From JAMWZF01 sp041628615 (GTDB lineage: Bacteria; Pseudomonadota; Alphaproteobacteria; Rhodobacterales; Rhodobacteraceae): a stretch of DNA of 12,944 nucleotides. The DNA lies in contig JBFKOW010000100.1 of the NCBI GenBank assembly GCA_041628615.1, forward strand, positions 1-12,944. Direction: 5' to 3'. The notes beneath the pieces were generated by a model. That model saw nothing but the letters and a program-made list of their open reading frames with translations, was not told where the DNA came from and searched no databases. How positions within the stretch are numbered: position 1 is the first letter of the stretch; each line of letters opens with the position of its first letter. The position numbers and the translations under genes are program-made. This document shows positions 1-7,176 of the stretch, piece after piece.

Positions 1-605
1 ATCCGGCTGACGTGGTCGCTGTCCATCTCGGCCATCACCGCATCGGTGTCGAGCCCGAGCGTCGCCCCGAGCCTCGACAGGCTGTCGGGCGTCACGTCGC
101 TGCGCATCGTGATCAGCGCGTCCGAGACCGTCTTGTAGGCGTCGTCGCCGGCGATCTCCCTCACCGCCAGCGCGAAGCGTGCGGCCAGCATCGACTGTTC
201 GCCGAGGATCGGAAATTCCTTGGTGATGATCCGGATGTTGCCGTCGCTACGCACCAGTTCGGTCACTTCCGGATGCGCCCGCCGGCAGTAGCCGCAGCGG
301 TAGTCGATGAACTCGACCAGCGTGATGTCGCCGTCGGGATTGCCGCCGACCCAGGAGGTCGGGTCGTCGAACAGCGCCGCGGCATGCAGCCGTGCGAGGT
401 CGCGGTCGGCGGCGGCGCGGGCCTCGGCCTCGCGTGCCTCCATGACTTCCAGCGCCTCCATCAGCACCTCGGGATGGTCGAGCAGGTAGGCTCGCACCTC
501 GGCCCGGAACGCGCTGCGTTCCTCGTCGGTCAGCTCGCCCAGGTCGAGGGCCGGCGCGGCGCCGGCTCCGAGGATCAGGGCGGCAGTGGTCAGAAAGCGG
601 CGCAT
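1..605 (-). CDS. DsbA/Com1-like periplasmic thiol:disulfide oxidoreductase (partial, C-terminus outside window)
   Basis: Reading leftward from the ATG at 605-603 there is an open frame of 201 codons that runs off the window edge. The product starts with a Sec signal peptide (MRRFLTTAALILGAGAAPA), followed by a helical stretch and then a thioredoxin fold containing LVEFIDYRCGYC. The redox motif CGYC lies at residues 104-107 (bases 285-296). This layout fits the DsbA/Com1/ScsC group, which forms or isomerises disulfides in the periplasm. The cis-proline loop expected near the C-terminus is not reached, so completeness cannot be judged. The start is well supported: AGGAG (611-615) sits 5 nt upstream, inside the last codons of the M48 protease gene, whose TGA ends one base before this ATG. 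The two genes are therefore probably co-transcribed and translationally coupled. Oxidase and isomerase activity cannot be told apart from this fragment. Confidence 0.88.
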   Translation of the reverse strand, partial: MRRFLTTAALILGAGAAPALDLGELTDEERSAFRAEVRAYLLDHPEVLMEALEVMEAREAEARAAADRDLARLHAAALFDDPTSWVGGNPDGDITLVEFIDYRCGYCRRAHPEVTELVRSDGNIRIITKEFPILGEQSMLAARFALAVREIAGDDAYKTVSDALITMRSDVTPDSLSRLGATLGLDTDAVMAEMDSDHVSR

Positions 606-606
606 G

Positions 607-1941
607 TCATCTCCTGTCGGTCAGGCGTTCCGCGGCAAAGAGCACGTCCTGCGCCCGTTGCCAAGCCGCCGAGCCCTCGGGCAGGAGCCCCACGGCCCGG
701 CGGGCGTGCAGTTCGGCGTCTCCGAGCCGCCCGATGAGGGCGTAGCGCTCGGCGACGGCGAGCGAGGCTTCGCCGTTGCGCCCGGCCCGGGCGTAGGCGA
801 GGCCGAGGTCCCGCAGCAGGTGCGGCGAGCGGAAGTCCCGCGCCCGGGCCTCTTCAAGCGCTCGCAACGCCCGCGCATTGCCGTCGGCGGTGTCCATCGC
901 GAGCAGCGCCCGGCCGTAGCCCATCAGGATCAGCGGATCCCTCGGTGCCAGCCGCACCGCCCGGCCATAGGCGTCGACGGCCGGGCCGGCCTGCCGGTTC
1001 TCGAGCAAGATCTGGCCCATGAGTTCGTGCACCCAGGGGTCGTTCGGCCGCGCCCGCACCAATGCGTTGATCGCCTGCGCCGCCTCGGCCGGGCGGGGGA
1101 TCCGGTGATGCGCCACCGCCTGCCGCATCAGGCTGACCGGGTCGGTCTGCCCGCGGGTCTGCCGCAGGGTCCATTGCGGGTTCTGGATAAAGGCCGAGAG
1201 CTTGCCCTGCGCGCGGGCGAACCACGCCTCGGCCTCGGCGCTGGGGCTCGTCTGCCCGGGATTGGCCGCCGCCAGTCCCTCGACCGCCCGGATCCGGTCC
1301 CGCGTCAGCGGGTGGGTCCGGACATAGGGATCCTGCCGCCCGACCGACAGCGCCTCCTGGCCGCGGAAGATCTCGAGCACCTCGGCGGCGGCGCGCGGAT
1401 CGACCCCGGCGCGCAGCAGGTAGCGGATCGAGGACTGGTCGGCGGCGGATTCCTCGGCCCGGGTATGGCCGAAGAAGACCCGCTGCGCCGATCCGGCCAT
1501 GCCCATCGCCACCGGCCCGGCGGCCTCGGGGCTGCCCGACGCCGCGACCGCGGCGGCGAGCGCCATGCCGAGCCCCGCCGCGGTCCGGGCGTTGCGCGCG
1601 TTGATCAGGCGCCGCGACAGGTGGCCGTTGGCGATATGGGCGGCCTCGTGGGCGATCACCGCCTGCAACTGCGCCGCCGTCTCCAGCCGCAGGATCAGCC
1701 CGGAATGCAGGAAGATCGCCGATCCGTCGATCACGAAGGCGTTCAGCGCCCGGTCCTCGATCACGATGATCCGCACCTGGCCCGGCGACAGCCCGGCGGC
1801 GTTCAGGACCGGCCGCGCCAGTTCGCCCAGCGCGTGCTCGATCTCGCTGTCCCGGAGCAGCGTCACCGCCAGCGCGGGCAGCGCCGCGCCGATCCAGATC
1901 AGGCAGGCGACGAGGGTGAACCGCAGGACGGACAGGTGCAT
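607..1941 (-). CDS. M48 family zinc metalloprotease with TPR tail (BepA/YfgC-like)
   Basis: The product is 444 aa when started at the ATG at 1941, which has AAGGAGG about 11 nt upstream. An in-frame start at 1983 would add 14 residues in front of the hydrophobic signal and is less likely. Residues 1-25 form a Sec signal peptide (LVACLIWIGAALPALA). The zinc-protease motif HEAAH is at residues 98-102, and the third metal ligand is probably E164 in EESAAD. A THP motif follows at 209-211. Residues of about 290-435 look like tetratricopeptide repeats. This arrangement matches periplasmic M48 proteases such as BepA, which act in outer-membrane protein quality control; the substrate here is unknown. 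The next gene is a DsbA-like oxidoreductase starting one base after the stop, so disulfide formation and proteolysis of envelope proteins may be linked. Upstream lies the divergent aminotransferase, 67 bp away. Confidence 0.93.
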   Translation of the reverse strand: MHLSVLRFTLVACLIWIGAALPALAVTLLRDSEIEHALGELARPVLNAAGLSPGQVRIIVIEDRALNAFVIDGSAIFLHSGLILRLETAAQLQAVIAHEAAHIANGHLSRRLINARNARTAAGLGMALAAAVAASGSPEAAGPVAMGMAGSAQRVFFGHTRAEESAADQSSIRYLLRAGVDPRAAAEVLEIFRGQEALSVGRQDPYVRTHPLTRDRIRAVEGLAAANPGQTSPSAEAEAWFARAQGKLSAFIQNPQWTLRQTRGQTDPVSLMRQAVAHHRIPRPAEAAQAINALVRARPNDPWVHELMGQILLENRQAGPAVDAYGRAVRLAPRDPLILMGYGRALLAMDTADGNARALRALEEARARDFRSPHLLRDLGLAYARAGRNGEASLAVAERYALIGRLGDAELHARRAVGLLPEGSAAWQRAQDVLFAAERLTDRR

Positions 1942-1991
1942 TGACGGGGCGGCCTCCTTGGGCGCAAGTGGGGCAAGGTCCAACGGGGCGG

Positions 1992-2021
1992 AGCATAGAA
2001 GTCAGGCAATGCGGAACTCAA
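1992..2021 (-). promoter_or_regulatory. Candidate promoter for the M48-DsbA operon
   Basis: On the minus strand TTGAGT (2021-2016) and TATGCT (1997-1992) are separated by 18 bp. Transcription would begin near 1985, about 44 nt before the protease ATG. The -35 box would lie inside the first codons of the divergent aminotransferase. The match is partial and comes from visual inspection only. No equally good promoter was found for the plus direction in this 67-bp gap. Confidence 0.33.
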
Positions 2022-3154
2022 GGCGCAGCGCGGTCGATCCCTTCATCGTGATGGACGTGATGGAAGCCGCCCGCGCCGCCGAGGCGGCGGGCCGGTCGGT
2101 GATCCACATGGAGGTGGGCCAGCCCGGCACCGGCGCCCCGCGCGAGGCGCTGGACCGGCTGGCGGTGGACATGGCCGGCGGCCCGCTGGGCTACACCGTC
2201 GCCCTCGGCCTGCCCGAATTGCGGTCCCGCATCGCCCGGCATTACGGCGAATGGTACGGCGTCGATCTCGACCCGGGCCGGGTGATCGTCACCGCCGGGG
2301 CCTCGGGGGCCTTCCTGCTGGCGTTCTCGGCGCTGTTCGACACCGGCGACCGGATCGGGCTCGGGCTGCCCTGCTACCCGTCCTACCGGCAGATCCTGCG
2401 GGCGCTGGACCTGACCCCGGTGGGCCTGCCCACCACGTTGGAAGGCCGGTTGCAACCGTCGGCGGAAACCGTCGCCGAAGCCGGGCTGGACGGGCTGATC
2501 GTGGCCTCGCCCGGCAATCCCTCGGGCACCGTTCTCGACCGGGACCGGCTCGCCGGCCTTGCCGACGCGATGGCCGGCGCCGGCGGCGCGCTGATCTCGG
2601 ACGAGATCTACCACGGGCTGAGCTACGGCGCCCCGGCGCCCTCGGCGCTGGAGGTCACCGACGCGGTCTACGTGGTCAACTCGTTCTCCAAGTACTTCTC
2701 GATGACCGGCTGGCGGGTCGGCTGGATGGTGGTCCCCGAGACCCATGTCCGCACTGTCGAGCGGCTGGCCCAGAACATGTTCATCTGCGCACCCCATGCC
2801 GCCCAGCGGCTGGCCTTCCACGCGATGGACTGCACCGGGGAACTGGAGGCCAACGTCGCGGCCTACCGCCGCAACCGCGACCTGCTGCTGCGGGCGCTGC
2901 CCGAGATGGGCCTGACCCGCTTCGCGCCGCCGGACGGGGCGTTCTACATCTACGCCGATGTCAGCCACCTGACCGACGACAGCCTGTCCTTCAGCCGCCG
3001 GATCCTCGACGAGGCGGGGGTGGCGGTGACGCCGGGGCTGGATTTCGACCCCGGGGATGGCCGTCACTGGCTGCGGCTGTCCTACGCGGGCGCGCCCGAG
3101 GCGATCGAGGAAGGCGCGCGGCGGCTGTCGCGGTTCCTGTCCGGGGGCGCGTGA
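2009..3154 (+). CDS. Pyridoxal phosphate-dependent class I/II aminotransferase
   Basis: The product is 381 aa. The ATG at 2009 gives an N-terminus (VDPFIVMDVMEAA, then HMEVGQPG) typical of aspartate-aminotransferase-like fold type I enzymes; the frame stays open far upstream, but only as a shadow of the divergent protease gene. Visible PLP-site features are ASPGNPSG with N170, SDEIYHG with D198 and Y201, the Schiff-base lysine K228 in SFSKYFSMTGWRVGW, and R356 in LRLSYA, which should bind the substrate alpha-carboxylate. It should transfer an amino group between an L-amino acid and a 2-oxo acid in the cytoplasm; the substrate pair cannot be read from sequence. No strong ribosome binding site precedes the ATG, only a CAGG very close to it. 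The stop TGA overlaps the amiC ATG (TGATG), so the two are probably coupled, although a metabolic link is not evident. Confidence 0.93.
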   Translation: MRNSRRSAVDPFIVMDVMEAARAAEAAGRSVIHMEVGQPGTGAPREALDRLAVDMAGGPLGYTVALGLPELRSRIARHYGEWYGVDLDPGRVIVTAGASGAFLLAFSALFDTGDRIGLGLPCYPSYRQILRALDLTPVGLPTTLEGRLQPSAETVAEAGLDGLIVASPGNPSGTVLDRDRLAGLADAMAGAGGALISDEIYHGLSYGAPAPSALEVTDAVYVVNSFSKYFSMTGWRVGWMVVPETHVRTVERLAQNMFICAPHAAQRLAFHAMDCTGELEANVAAYRRNRDLLLRALPEMGLTRFAPPDGAFYIYADVSHLTDDSLSFSRRILDEAGVAVTPGLDFDPGDGRHWLRLSYAGAPEAIEEGARRLSRFLSGGA

Positions 3155-4419
3155 TGCGGCGCGGACTTGCGCGGCTTGTCCGGCTGGCCGGCCGGCTCTG
3201 GCTGGTCCTGGCCCTGGCGGCGGCTCTGCCCGGCGCGGCGCAGGCGCAGGAGCAGGCGGAAGAGGCGGAGGCGGCGGGCGGTGCGGCCCGGCTCGATGTC
3301 GCGCAGAGCGGGATCGACGGGCGCGGCGACGGGCTGGAGGTCCGGCTCTACCTCAGCGACCCGGTGCCCTGGCGGGCCTTCACGCTCGATGCGCCGCCGC
3401 GGCTGGTGCTGGACTTCCGCGGGCTCGACTGGCGCGGCGCGACGCGGGCGGCGATGCTCAATGCCGATGCGGCGACCGACCTGCGCATCGGCGCGATGCG
3501 GCCGGGATGGACGCGGATGGTCGTCGATCTCGCCGGGACTCTGGCGATCGAGACGGCGGAGATGCGCGTCGACCCGGTCGACGGCACCGCGCTGGTCGTC
3601 GTGCAGGCGGCCCCCGTCGCGCCCGAGGTCTTCGCCGCCCGCTCCGGCGCGCTGCCGGATCCGGACTGGATCCTCGACCTCGCGCGACCCGCGCCGCCGC
3701 CGCCGCCCGCGCGGGACGGTCCGCTGGTGGTGGCGATCGATCCCGGTCATGGCGGCGTCGATCCCGGCGCGCAACGGGCGGGATTGGACGAAGCGGACCT
3801 CATGCTGACCCTCGGGCGCGAACTCGCCGCCGCGGTCGAGGCCGCCGGGATGGTCCCGGTGCTGACCCGGGAGGGCGACGTCTTCGTGTCGCTGGCCGAA
3901 CGGATCAGCCGGGCGCGGGACGGCGGCGCCCATGTGTTCCTGTCGCTGCACGCCGACGCGCTCGAGGATGCCCGGGCGCGGGGCGGCTCGGTCTACGTGC
4001 TGAGCCGCGAGGCGCAGGAGGACGCGTCGCAGCGGATGGCGGAGCGGCACGGCCGCGGCGATCTTCTCGCCGGGCTGGACCTGACGGGGCAGGACGACGC
4101 CATCGCCACGGTGCTGATGGACCTCGCCCGGCTCGAGACCGCGCCGCGCAGCGACCGGCTGGCCGCGGCGCTCGTCTCGGGGCTCGGCGAATCCGGCGCG
4201 CCGCTGAATTCGCGCCCTCGCCGCGCCGCCAGGCTCGGCGTTCTGCTGGCCGCCGACATGCCGTCGGTCCTCGTCGAGGCGGGGTTCCTGTCGGACCCGG
4301 AGGACCGGGCGCGGCTGGCCTCCGCCGAGGGCCGGGCGCGGATCGTCGCGGGGCTGGTCGCCGGGCTGTCGGCCTGGGCGCTCGACGACGCGGACCTGCG
4401 CGGCCGGATGCGGCAGTGA
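3154..4419 (+). CDS. amiC: N-acetylmuramoyl-L-alanine amidase with N-terminal AMIN domain
   Basis: The product is 421 aa. Residues 1-32 form a signal peptide (LWLVLALAAALPGAAQAQ). Residues of about 45-150 resemble an AMIN domain, which targets such enzymes to septal peptidoglycan. A proline-rich linker (about 179-186) leads to an Amidase_3 catalytic domain at about 190-415. Likely zinc ligands and catalytic residues are H199 in DPGHGG, E213, H266 in SLHAD and E375 in LVEAGFLS. The enzyme cuts the amide bond between N-acetylmuramic acid and the stem peptide in the periplasm, helping daughter cells separate. The regulatory helix that blocks the active site in E. coli AmiC-type enzymes may correspond to residues of about 285-345, but I cannot confirm this. 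The ATG shares one base with the aminotransferase stop. Downstream the gene ends before a terminator-like hairpin and the PBP1A promoter. The amidase-PBP1A-prfB order is common in alphaproteobacteria. Confidence 0.94.
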   Translation: MRRGLARLVRLAGRLWLVLALAAALPGAAQAQEQAEEAEAAGGAARLDVAQSGIDGRGDGLEVRLYLSDPVPWRAFTLDAPPRLVLDFRGLDWRGATRAAMLNADAATDLRIGAMRPGWTRMVVDLAGTLAIETAEMRVDPVDGTALVVVQAAPVAPEVFAARSGALPDPDWILDLARPAPPPPPARDGPLVVAIDPGHGGVDPGAQRAGLDEADLMLTLGRELAAAVEAAGMVPVLTREGDVFVSLAERISRARDGGAHVFLSLHADALEDARARGGSVYVLSREAQEDASQRMAERHGRGDLLAGLDLTGQDDAIATVLMDLARLETAPRSDRLAAALVSGLGESGAPLNSRPRRAARLGVLLAADMPSVLVEAGFLSDPEDRARLASAEGRARIVAGLVAGLSAWALDDADLRGRMRQ

Positions 4420-4483
4420 CGGTGCCCGGCGGCGCGACAGGGGCCGCCTCGCGGAAGGGTGATCGATGCGGGCCCCGAATGCC

Positions 4484-4507
4484 GCCCCGGCGGTGCCGGA
4501 GGCTTTT
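4484..4507 (+). terminator. Probable intrinsic terminator after amiC
   Basis: A GC-rich hairpin forms from GCC-CCGGC (4484-4491) and GCCGG-A-GGC (4495-4503): eight base pairs with a single bulged A and a 3-nt loop. It is followed directly by TTTT (4504-4507). The U-tract is short, but the stem is strong. The T run merges into the -35 box of the next promoter. Confidence 0.5.
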
Positions 4508-4534
4508 GACCGGACCGGCGGCGGCGCGTATAAG
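4506..4534 (+). promoter_or_regulatory. Sigma70-type promoter of mrcA
   Basis: TTGACC (4506-4511) and TATAAG (4529-4534) are separated by exactly 17 bp, close to the housekeeping consensus and conspicuous in this GC-rich context. Transcription should start near 4541, giving a leader of about 24 nt before the TTG start of the PBP1A gene. If so, the upstream in-frame ATG at 4466 would lie outside the message. Confidence 0.68.
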
Positions 4535-4564
4535 CGGGCCGAGACCAGACAAGGGCAGGCGCAG

Positions 4565-7087
4565 TTGATCCTCAGACCCATCATGTCGTTCTTCGGGGCG
4601 ATCTTCTCGATGCTGACCCTCGGGCTTGCCATGGCCGCGTTGACCGTCGGCGCGGTGTTCTACATGTATGGCAAGGACCTGCCGACCTACGAGACGCTGG
4701 CCCAGTACACCCCCAAGACGATCAGCCGGGTCTATTCGTCCGAAGGCCAGATCATCGACGAATTCGCGGTCGAACGCCGCCTCTTCACGCCCGCCAACGA
4801 GATCCCGGACCTTGTCAAGCAGGCCTTCATCTCGGCCGAGGACAAGAACTTCTACACCCATCAGGGCTATGACCCGCGCGGCATGGCGGCGGCCTTCGTC
4901 GATGCCGTGCGGACCCGCGGCGCCGAGCTGCGCGGCGCCTCGACCATCACCCAGCAGGTGATGAAGAACTTCCTGCTGTCCTCCGACCGGACCGCCGAGC
5001 GCAAGATCAAGGAGATCATCCTCGCGGTGCGGATGGAGCAGTCGATGTCGAAGGAGCGGATCCTCGAGCTCTACCTCAACGAGATCTTCCTCGGGCAGAA
5101 CTCCTACGGCGTCACCGCCGCCGCGCAGACCTATTTCAACAAGTCGCTGAGCCAACTGACGGTGGAGGAGGCGGCCTACCTCGCGGTTCTGCCCAAGGCG
5201 CCCTCGACCTACCACCCGGTGCGCGAGATGGAGCGCGCCGTGGCGCGGCGGAACTTCGTGCTGCGCGAGATGTTCGAGAACGGCTACATCGACGAGGCGA
5301 CCTACCGCGCCGCCGTCGAAGCCCCGCTGCGCACGGTGCAGAACGGCGATTTCCCGTCCTTCCAGTCCGAGCTGCCGCCGCGGTCCTACTTCACCGACGA
5401 GATCCGCCGCCAGCTGTCGCGCGATTTCGGCGAGGAGGAGTTCTTCTCCGGTGGCCTGTCGATCCGGGCGACCATCGATCCGGCGCTGCAGGCCACCGCG
5501 CAGGAGGCGCTGCGCCGGGCGCTCGAGGATTACGACCGCGGCACCGGCATCTGGCGCGGCACCGGGCTTGCGCTGGACCCGGAGGTGCTGGGCGACGAGA
5601 CCGCCTGGCGCGCGGCGCTGGCCGAGACCGAGGTCGCCCGCGACATCGTGCTGGAACACCCGTGGCTGGTGGCTGTGGTGCTCGACATCGCCGACCAGTC
5701 CCTGACCCTCGGGATCGAGGGCGAGCCGGAGCCCGGCAGCGTGCCGCGCAACGACATCCAGTGGATGCGCGGCAACTTCTTCGACAATTTCGAGATCGGC
5801 GACGTGGTCCACGTGCGCCGGATGACCGCCGACGAGGACGGCAGCTTCATCCGTTGGTCGCTGCGGCAGATCCCGGAAGTGCAGGGCGCGTTCATGGCGA
5901 TGGACGTGGAATCGGGCCGGGTGCTGGCGATGCAGGGCGGCTTCTCCTACGGCCAGTCGGTGTTCAACCGCACCACCCAGGCCCGCCGCCAGCCCGGTTC
6001 GGCGTTCAAGCCCTTCGTCTATGCCGCGGCGCTGGACTCGGGCTACACCCCCGCCACCATCGTGGTCGACGCGCCGATCGAGGTGCTCGCCGGGGGCGAG
6101 ATCTGGCGGCCGCAGAACGCCTCGAACCGGTTCTACGGACCGACCCCGGTCCGCACCGGGATCGAACAGTCGCGGAACCTGATGACCGTCCGGCTGGCGC
6201 AGGAGGTCGGCATGGACGTGATCGCCGGCTATGCCGAACGGTTCGGGGTCTACGACCGGATGAACCCGTTCCTGTCGAACGCGCTCGGCTCGGAAGAGAC
6301 GACGCTGTTCAAGATGGTCGCCGCCTACGCGATGTTCGCCAATGGCGGCGAACGGGTGGTGCCGACGCTGGTGGACCGGGTGCAGGACCGCTTCGGCAAC
6401 ACGATCTACCGCCACGACGACCAGCCGGGCAGCCGCCGGGTCTGCACCGACTGCACCAACACCGCCCTGCCGGCGGGCCGCGCGCCGACCATCGAGGCCG
6501 ACCGCGAGCGGGTGATGAACGAGGTCACCGCCTACCAGCTCACCTCGATGCTGGAAGGCGTGGTGCAGCGCGGCACCGCCCGCGGCATCAACCTGCCGGT
6601 GCCGATCGCCGGCAAGACCGGGACCACCAACGACGCCAAGGACGTCTGGTTCGTCGGCTTCTCCTCGAACATCGCCGCCGGCTGCTACATCGGCTACGAC
6701 CAGCCCCGCAGCCTCGGCCGCGGGGCGTCGGGCGGCGGCATGTGCGCGCCGGTCTTCGCGTCGTTCATGCAGGAGGCGATCAAGCGCTACGGCGGCGGCC
6801 GCTTCGAGATCCCGACCGATTGCCAGTTCATCCCGATCGACCGCTTCAGCGGCGCCCGGCTGCCCGCCGGATCGAGCGGGCCGAACGTGGTCAACGAATG
6901 CTTCCGCGCCGACGAGGAGCCGGTGTTCGGCATCATGTTCGATGGTGGCTTCGCGATGTCGGCCGACCTGCCGCTGGTCGAGGAACTCGAAAGCCAGGCC
7001 CGCCGGGTCGAGAACTCGTCGGGCGGCACCGCCACGGTGGGTCCCAAGGCCAGCTTCGGCACCCTCAGCACCGGCGGGCTCTACTGA
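4565..7087 (+). CDS. mrcA: Penicillin-binding protein 1A, bifunctional transglycosylase/transpeptidase
   Basis: From TTG 4565 the product is 840 aa. I prefer this start because AGGGCAGG lies just upstream and a strong promoter places the transcript start near 4541; ATG 4583 (834 aa) is possible but has no clear ribosome binding site. Residues of about 8-35 form the single membrane anchor. The GT51 glycosyltransferase domain covers roughly 55-235, with the catalytic glutamate E92 in SAEDKNFYTHQG and the conserved STITQQ and LNEIFLG blocks. An OB-like insert follows (about 300-430). The transpeptidase domain carries SxxK (S479-K482, in PGSAFKPF), SRN (536-538) and KTGTT (684-688). The enzyme polymerises and crosslinks peptidoglycan at the outer face of the inner membrane and is the beta-lactam target. 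All key residues are present. Cysteine pairs near residues 627-630 and elsewhere could form periplasmic disulfides. Confidence 0.96.
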   Translation: MILRPIMSFFGAIFSMLTLGLAMAALTVGAVFYMYGKDLPTYETLAQYTPKTISRVYSSEGQIIDEFAVERRLFTPANEIPDLVKQAFISAEDKNFYTHQGYDPRGMAAAFVDAVRTRGAELRGASTITQQVMKNFLLSSDRTAERKIKEIILAVRMEQSMSKERILELYLNEIFLGQNSYGVTAAAQTYFNKSLSQLTVEEAAYLAVLPKAPSTYHPVREMERAVARRNFVLREMFENGYIDEATYRAAVEAPLRTVQNGDFPSFQSELPPRSYFTDEIRRQLSRDFGEEEFFSGGLSIRATIDPALQATAQEALRRALEDYDRGTGIWRGTGLALDPEVLGDETAWRAALAETEVARDIVLEHPWLVAVVLDIADQSLTLGIEGEPEPGSVPRNDIQWMRGNFFDNFEIGDVVHVRRMTADEDGSFIRWSLRQIPEVQGAFMAMDVESGRVLAMQGGFSYGQSVFNRTTQARRQPGSAFKPFVYAAALDSGYTPATIVVDAPIEVLAGGEIWRPQNASNRFYGPTPVRTGIEQSRNLMTVRLAQEVGMDVIAGYAERFGVYDRMNPFLSNALGSEETTLFKMVAAYAMFANGGERVVPTLVDRVQDRFGNTIYRHDDQPGSRRVCTDCTNTALPAGRAPTIEADRERVMNEVTAYQLTSMLEGVVQRGTARGINLPVPIAGKTGTTNDAKDVWFVGFSSNIAAGCYIGYDQPRSLGRGASGGGMCAPVFASFMQEAIKRYGGGRFEIPTDCQFIPIDRFSGARLPAGSSGPNVVNECFRADEEPVFGIMFDGGFAMSADLPLVEELESQARRVENSSGGTATVGPKASFGTLSTGGLY

Positions 7088-7090
7088 TCC

Positions 7091-7105
7091 CGCCGGCCGC
7101 CGGCG
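7091..7105 (+). other. Short GC hairpin after mrcA
   Basis: CGCCGG (7091-7096) and CCGGCG (7100-7105) form a 6-bp inverted repeat with a 3-nt loop, 4 bp after the mrcA stop. No T run follows, so it is at best a weak or factor-assisted terminator. In this GC-rich DNA a chance palindrome is possible. Confidence 0.25.
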
Positions 7106-7111
7106 CGCCGC

Positions 7112-7140
7112 TTGCCGGTGCGCGGGGGCTGCGCTATCAG
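7112..7140 (+). promoter_or_regulatory. Candidate promoter of prfB
   Basis: TTGCCG (7112-7117) and TATCAG (7135-7140) are separated by 17 bp in the short gap between mrcA and prfB. A start near 7147 would leave a leader of about 30 nt containing the AAGGA (7161-7165) ribosome binding site. Geometry matches the mrcA promoter, but the -10 box is weaker. Confidence 0.45.
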
Positions 7141-7176
7141 GACCGCCACGCAACATCCCGAAGGACCCGTTCGCCC

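Noticed and set aside
1902..1913. Lipobox-like LVAC at residues 10-13 of the M48 protease, suggesting a lipoprotein.
   Set aside because: The cysteine comes after only 12 residues and the hydrophobic segment continues beyond it to an ALPALA cleavage site, so an ordinary Sec signal peptide is more likely.
12..1944. Long plus-strand frames across the first 1.9 kb (241 and 452 codons).
   Set aside because: They are antisense to the DsbA-like and M48 genes. Their products are rich in Arg, Pro, Gly and His with no domain, while the minus-strand frames carry CGYC and HEAAH motifs, signal peptides and ribosome binding sites.
4466..4564. ATG at 4466 as the start of PBP1A.
   Set aside because: It lies upstream of a terminator-like hairpin and of the TTGACC-N17-TATAAG promoter, and the 33 extra residues look non-coding and precede the expected N-terminal anchor.
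3905..7156. A 1083-codon minus-strand frame antisense to amiC and mrcA.
   Set aside because: GC-rich codon bias in mrcA leaves the opposite strand open. The translation is low-complexity Arg/His/Asp/Gly-rich and has no recognisable domain.
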